Origin: Hanleya hanleyi
Lineage: Eukaryota > Mollusca > Polyplacophora > Lepidopleurida > Hanleyidae
Direction of reading: 5' to 3'
Assembly (NCBI GenBank): GCA_036873755.1
Contig: JAVTVY010012634.1
Span: 459,009 to 523,008, forward strand
Length of the DNA: 64,000 nucleotides
The stretch's first letter is position 1. Every line of letters starts with the position of its first letter. A model generated the notes under the pieces. The model saw only the letters and a list, made by a program, of their open reading frames with translations. It was not told where the DNA came from and made no database searches. The position numbers and the translations under genes are program-made. Of the stretch, positions 61,801 to 64,000 are shown one piece after another.

Positions 61801-63977
61801 TTGGTCACCTGTCTCTTGTGATAAGCGAATTATTTTGAATATTTCGACCCCTGATTATAGATCAGCAATTTGAATTTCAGGGGTTGACCTTGGGTGTCGT
61901 CGTGCACACCACAGGTCATGATGAGAATCAACCTCAGCTCCCAGGGGTCGAAATATTCAAAATAATTTACCTGTCATACGAGACAGGTGACCAAAATGTT
62001 TACCTGTCACCTTTAAGAATTACCTGAACATGCAATCGTTGAAATTGTCACATACATGTAACTCGAGATTAATGACAAATTTAGATGTTGCAAGACACTA
62101 ATAAATTAATGACACCTTGTTTACTTGGACTTATTAGGTGTTTTGAATGAATTTTGTTGAAGATATATTTTGAACACCAAAACAAAATTATTGGCTACCT
62201 GTCAATAGAGACAGGTACTTTATTTCTCTACCTGTCTCTTTCAAAAATTACCTGTCAGAGACAGGTAGACAGGTGTAAATTTCGACCCCTGGCTCCTCAA
62301 ACAGCTTCTTTTAAGAGGTGACTAACTGGGTCTCCAGTTTGTAAAAAGGAAATTCATGATATGACTGAAGGGTTGTTGAAAGCAAAGTTAAATCATACTA
62401 ACTCACTCACTCACTCGCTTATACCCGTTCTTTACAGAAATGCTACATTATGCCCTTCTCGCAATAATCTTGGCCATTCCAAGCTCCCATTCCCCCCTAT
62501 ACTTCTCTTTGGGGAAAAACATTTGTCCGTCTTTCTTGTAAGTATCCGTTGTTCAGATCTTTGTATTACCAAAAAGCCTCCGGTCTGGACTCGGTGTTTT
62601 ACCCAACCATATTCCATTGGCATCGCACTCATTTGTCTCCAACAGGACTAATGAACCAATATTTTAATCTACCATAGTGATATTTGCAGCTCAGAGTTGA
62701 CATCTTCTTGAAAGTTCACAGGTGTCTTGTGTTGACTAGAAGAAGCCAATAGATCAAAGGTCAAGGTCAGAGTGCACAGAAAATAATATTTTGAGATGTG
62801 CTCTTGAGATTTTCACAGTTCACAGAAATATTGATCCTGTGACTCCAAAAAGGTCAAATTATTTGGAGGTCAAAGGTCAACTTCATGATGACCATAATGC
62901 ATTTATTCCCCGTCCCCGACCGATATCTTGAGTTACGTTCCACCAATCTTCTTGAAAGTTCACAGGTACATTGTCTGTGCTCACTTGAAGAAGCTTATAG
63001 ATCTTTTGGGCAATAGGTAAAAGGCCAAGGTCACATAACACTAACACTAATATTTTGTGATAAGCTTTTTTTTATCTTGACAGTTCACAGAATACATGTA
63101 CTTTGGAATATTTTGTTCACCATGTGACTGTAAAAGAGGTGAAATTATTTTAGGGTTGGTAGGTGCTTAGGGCAGGGCATATTTATTTTCACTTCGCACA
63201 GATTAAGTATATCCATGGTTTTCTGGCATGATGCAGTGTAATACAATTTGCATGGAACAAACATTGCTCTTTGAGTTCTCGTATAGTCCACCTTCAATGA
63301 GACTATTCCCTGCGAATAAAAACGAGGCAATAAAACAATAACAATATTTTGGTGGAACTAATTACTTTGAAAGGCAGATGTGTAAATGCTGAAAAGAAAT
63401 ATAGCCCCCCCCCCCCCAACCGTCATTGATAAAAATGGTTGACTAGTAATTCATTAACCCCTCAAATATTTCAATCCCTGTATTAAAATTCAATCCCCTC
63501 CAATTTTGTGGACAAAAATTTAATCTCTGGTTGAACTGTTCTAATAAATTTGATCACGGAAATGTTAAAGAAATAGGCTTATACATAATTGATTTTGAAC
63601 CATATTGCCAACTTCCTGTCCTGATATATTTTTGATCACCCCAAAATTTTGCGGTGGGAAATTTCACTTCCTGTGATTGAATTATTAGAGGAATTACTCT
63701 ATTACTGTCCCCCTATCAAAGTTGTTCGTTGATTACATGTATGTTTCTCTCTGACTATGACCCATCAGATTCCCGGACTGTGTAAGCCGTTCCTCGCGGG
63801 TCTGGTTCCCGGTACTGATGACTATGATAAGGCTAAGGAGCAGCGCTGTGACAACGTGGTTGGATATCTGTCGGTGTACCGGGTCTGCTTCGCAATGGCT
63901 GGATTCTTCCTCCTCTTCGCTATCATCATGATTGGTGTCAAGTCATCCAAGGACCCCAGATCCAAAATTCAAAATGG
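58813..63977 (+). CDS. SERINC: Serine incorporator (SERINC) family protein, first three coding exons, 3' partial
   Basis: SERINC proteins are multipass membrane proteins linked to serine-containing lipid synthesis and, in more recent work, phospholipid scrambling. Three exons join in frame to give 131 residues plus part of the next codon. The N-terminus MGCVLGGLACCFGSAACSCC matches the family start (MGxVLG, then a Cys-rich stretch). A first membrane segment follows (about 38-54, MLLLGTIVAIVFLAPGL), then the loop EQLDKIPGLCKP. The VGYLSVYRVCFAMAGFFLLF block (about 93-112) is the family's best signature and opens the second membrane segment. KSSKDPRSKIQN follows and the next residue is split by the donor. 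Intron 1 is 2081 bases and intron 2 is 2689. The rest of the gene (several more membrane segments) is beyond the right edge. Which SERINC paralogue this is cannot be told here. Confidence 0.93.
59060..59067. promoter_or_regulatory. Third perfect CRE palindrome (intron 1)
   Basis: TGACGTCA lies 227 bases inside the first SERINC intron. It is the third copy within 760 bases. Confidence 0.35.
59297..59349 (-). other. Possible first exon of an antisense transcript
   Basis: On the minus strand, ATGGCGTCCAAAACACG codes MASKTRCRFGEQYDYKM and is followed by AAAATG|GTAAGT, a strong donor. It lies in SERINC intron 1. It cannot be spliced in frame to coding exon 1 of the KDZ-derived gene (TAG follows). 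No partner exon was found. Confidence 0.2.
59465..59560. repeat. Tandem duplication of about 50 bp
   Basis: TTATACAATTCTACAATTGG/ACGAACTCTATCCTGAAAGT is repeated with minor changes as TTATACAATTCTATAATTTG/GACGAACTACCATCCTGAAAGT. Confidence 0.6.
59560..59862 (-). mobile_element. tRNA-derived SINE candidate
   Basis: On the minus strand a degenerate tRNA head shows box A TGGCCGAGTGG (59852-59842) and a box-B-like GGGTTCACGCC (59800-59790). An unrelated body follows (GGGCTGATTCGGTGTCCAGG, CGCCAGCGGAGGCACTTGGG). The acceptor stem and box B are too poor for a working tRNA. Confidence 0.5.
60590..60682. repeat. 93-bp near-perfect hairpin in SERINC intron 1
   Basis: The arms start TTATTAGTTCACAGAGCTTG and end CAAGCTCTGTGAACTAATAA. 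The first 27 bases pair perfectly, then four mismatches, then GTCACGTAA/TTACGTGAC around a short loop. It looks like a small MITE or a structured RNA element in the transcribed intron. Confidence 0.8.
60915..61079 (+). CDS. SERINC: SERINC coding exon 2
   Basis: Acceptor TTTTGTTGATGTAG, donor AAG|GTATGC, exactly 55 codons in phase 0/0. It contains the Cys-rich stretch, the NST sequon in SSKNSTMTRIMYS and the first membrane segment. The open frame with an ATG at 60839 is in a different reading frame and is not the gene. Confidence 0.93.
61499..61853. mobile_element. hAT-like MITE M2, copy 1 (355 bp)
   Basis: The termini are CAGGGGTCAAAATTTAC and ATATTTCGACCCCTG, flanked by the 5-bp duplication ATTAT (61494-61498 and 61854-61858). 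The interior contains ACCTGTC/GACAGGT pairs. The CAGGG terminus suggests hAT; a 5-bp duplication would fit the hAT5 type (inference). Confidence 0.85.
61870..62425 (-). mobile_element. SINE-like repeat S1, inverted copy split by MITE M2
   Basis: On the minus strand it begins GCGAGTGAGTGAGTGAGTTA GTATGATTTAAC (62425 downward) and continues GTTAGTCACCTCTTAAAAG, with AAGCTGTTTGAGGAGC before the MITE. After the MITE it resumes GGAGCTGAGG and CATGACCTGTGGTGTGCAC, ending near 61870. It matches 47613-47885 segment by segment. Confidence 0.7.
61942..62291. mobile_element. hAT-like MITE M2, copy 2, inverted (350 bp)
   Basis: The sequence is that of copy 1 in the opposite orientation, with ends CAGGGGTCGAAATATTC and AAATTTCGACCCCTG. 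It is flanked by GCTCC at 61937-61941 and 62292-62296. The flanks rejoin as one continuous SINE-like repeat, so this is a clean insertion. Confidence 0.9.
62700..63160. repeat. Two-copy tandem repeat, about 246-bp unit, with AGGTCA words
   Basis: CTTCTTGAAAGTTCACAGGT occurs at about 62704 and 62950, with matching downstream sequence (AGAAGC..ATAGATC, AAGGTCA, TTCACAG). AGGTCAAAGGTCA-type words are at about 62755-62775 and 62868-62880. It lies in SERINC intron 2. Confidence 0.6.
63161..63768 (+). other. End of SERINC intron 2
   Basis: Contains a C-run at about 63407 and no recognised repeat. It leads into the acceptor at 63767-63768. Confidence 0.5.
63769..63977 (+). CDS. SERINC: SERINC coding exon 3
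   Basis: Acceptor TATGACCCATCAG, donor AATGG|GTATGT, 69 codons plus 2 bases (phase 2). It carries IPGLCKPFLAGLVPGTDDYD, the VGYLSVYRVCFAMAGFF signature and the second membrane segment. Confidence 0.93.
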
Positions 63978-64000
63978 GTATGTTTCCATTTTTCATGTTG

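Overview
The window looks like animal nuclear DNA, most likely from a mollusc and probably a bivalve (inference). The support is a SERINC gene split by GT-AG introns, Penelope-like elements of the N-terminal-endonuclease (Naiad) type, many composite tandem repeats ending in ACGG/GACA microsatellites and hairpins, and abundant ACATGTA words. It is repeat-rich, and most open frames longer than 60 codons lie in repeats.

Layout. 1-3059: the 3' part of a LINE with an intact reverse-transcriptase frame, running off the left edge. 3058-4796: a 5'-truncated, frameshifted Naiad-type Penelope-like element joined to the LINE poly(A). 5370-7600: small repeat fragments and a gag-like remnant on the minus strand. 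7600-10589: a nearly complete second Naiad, with GIY-YIG endonuclease first, then a CxC linker, then RT. 12075-18505: large tandem arrays.

18910-48655 (minus strand): a host gene of at least 16 coding exons that I assembled by splice sites and reading phase. It encodes about 920 residues resembling the HMGXB3-type, KDZ-transposase-derived proteins: CxC/SWIM-like cysteine clusters followed by a transposase-like core with candidate D, D, E residues. All junctions but one keep the frame. Its introns carry MITEs, composite minisatellite elements, a 2.4 kb element flanked by TA and exact duplications.

49905-51345: remnants of two LINEs. 51430-54350: a second large satellite array that shares a hairpin core with the array at 12-14.7 kb. 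54640-57730: arrays rich in AGGTCA-type direct repeats, plus a short interstitial telomeric tract. 58813 to the right edge (plus strand): the first three coding exons of a serine incorporator (SERINC) gene. Its introns hold two copies of a MITE with 5-bp target duplications, one of them inserted in a SINE-like repeat.

The two host genes are on opposite strands with their 5' ends about 10 kb apart. I see no functional link between them. No rRNA gene, CRISPR array or convincing functional tRNA was found.
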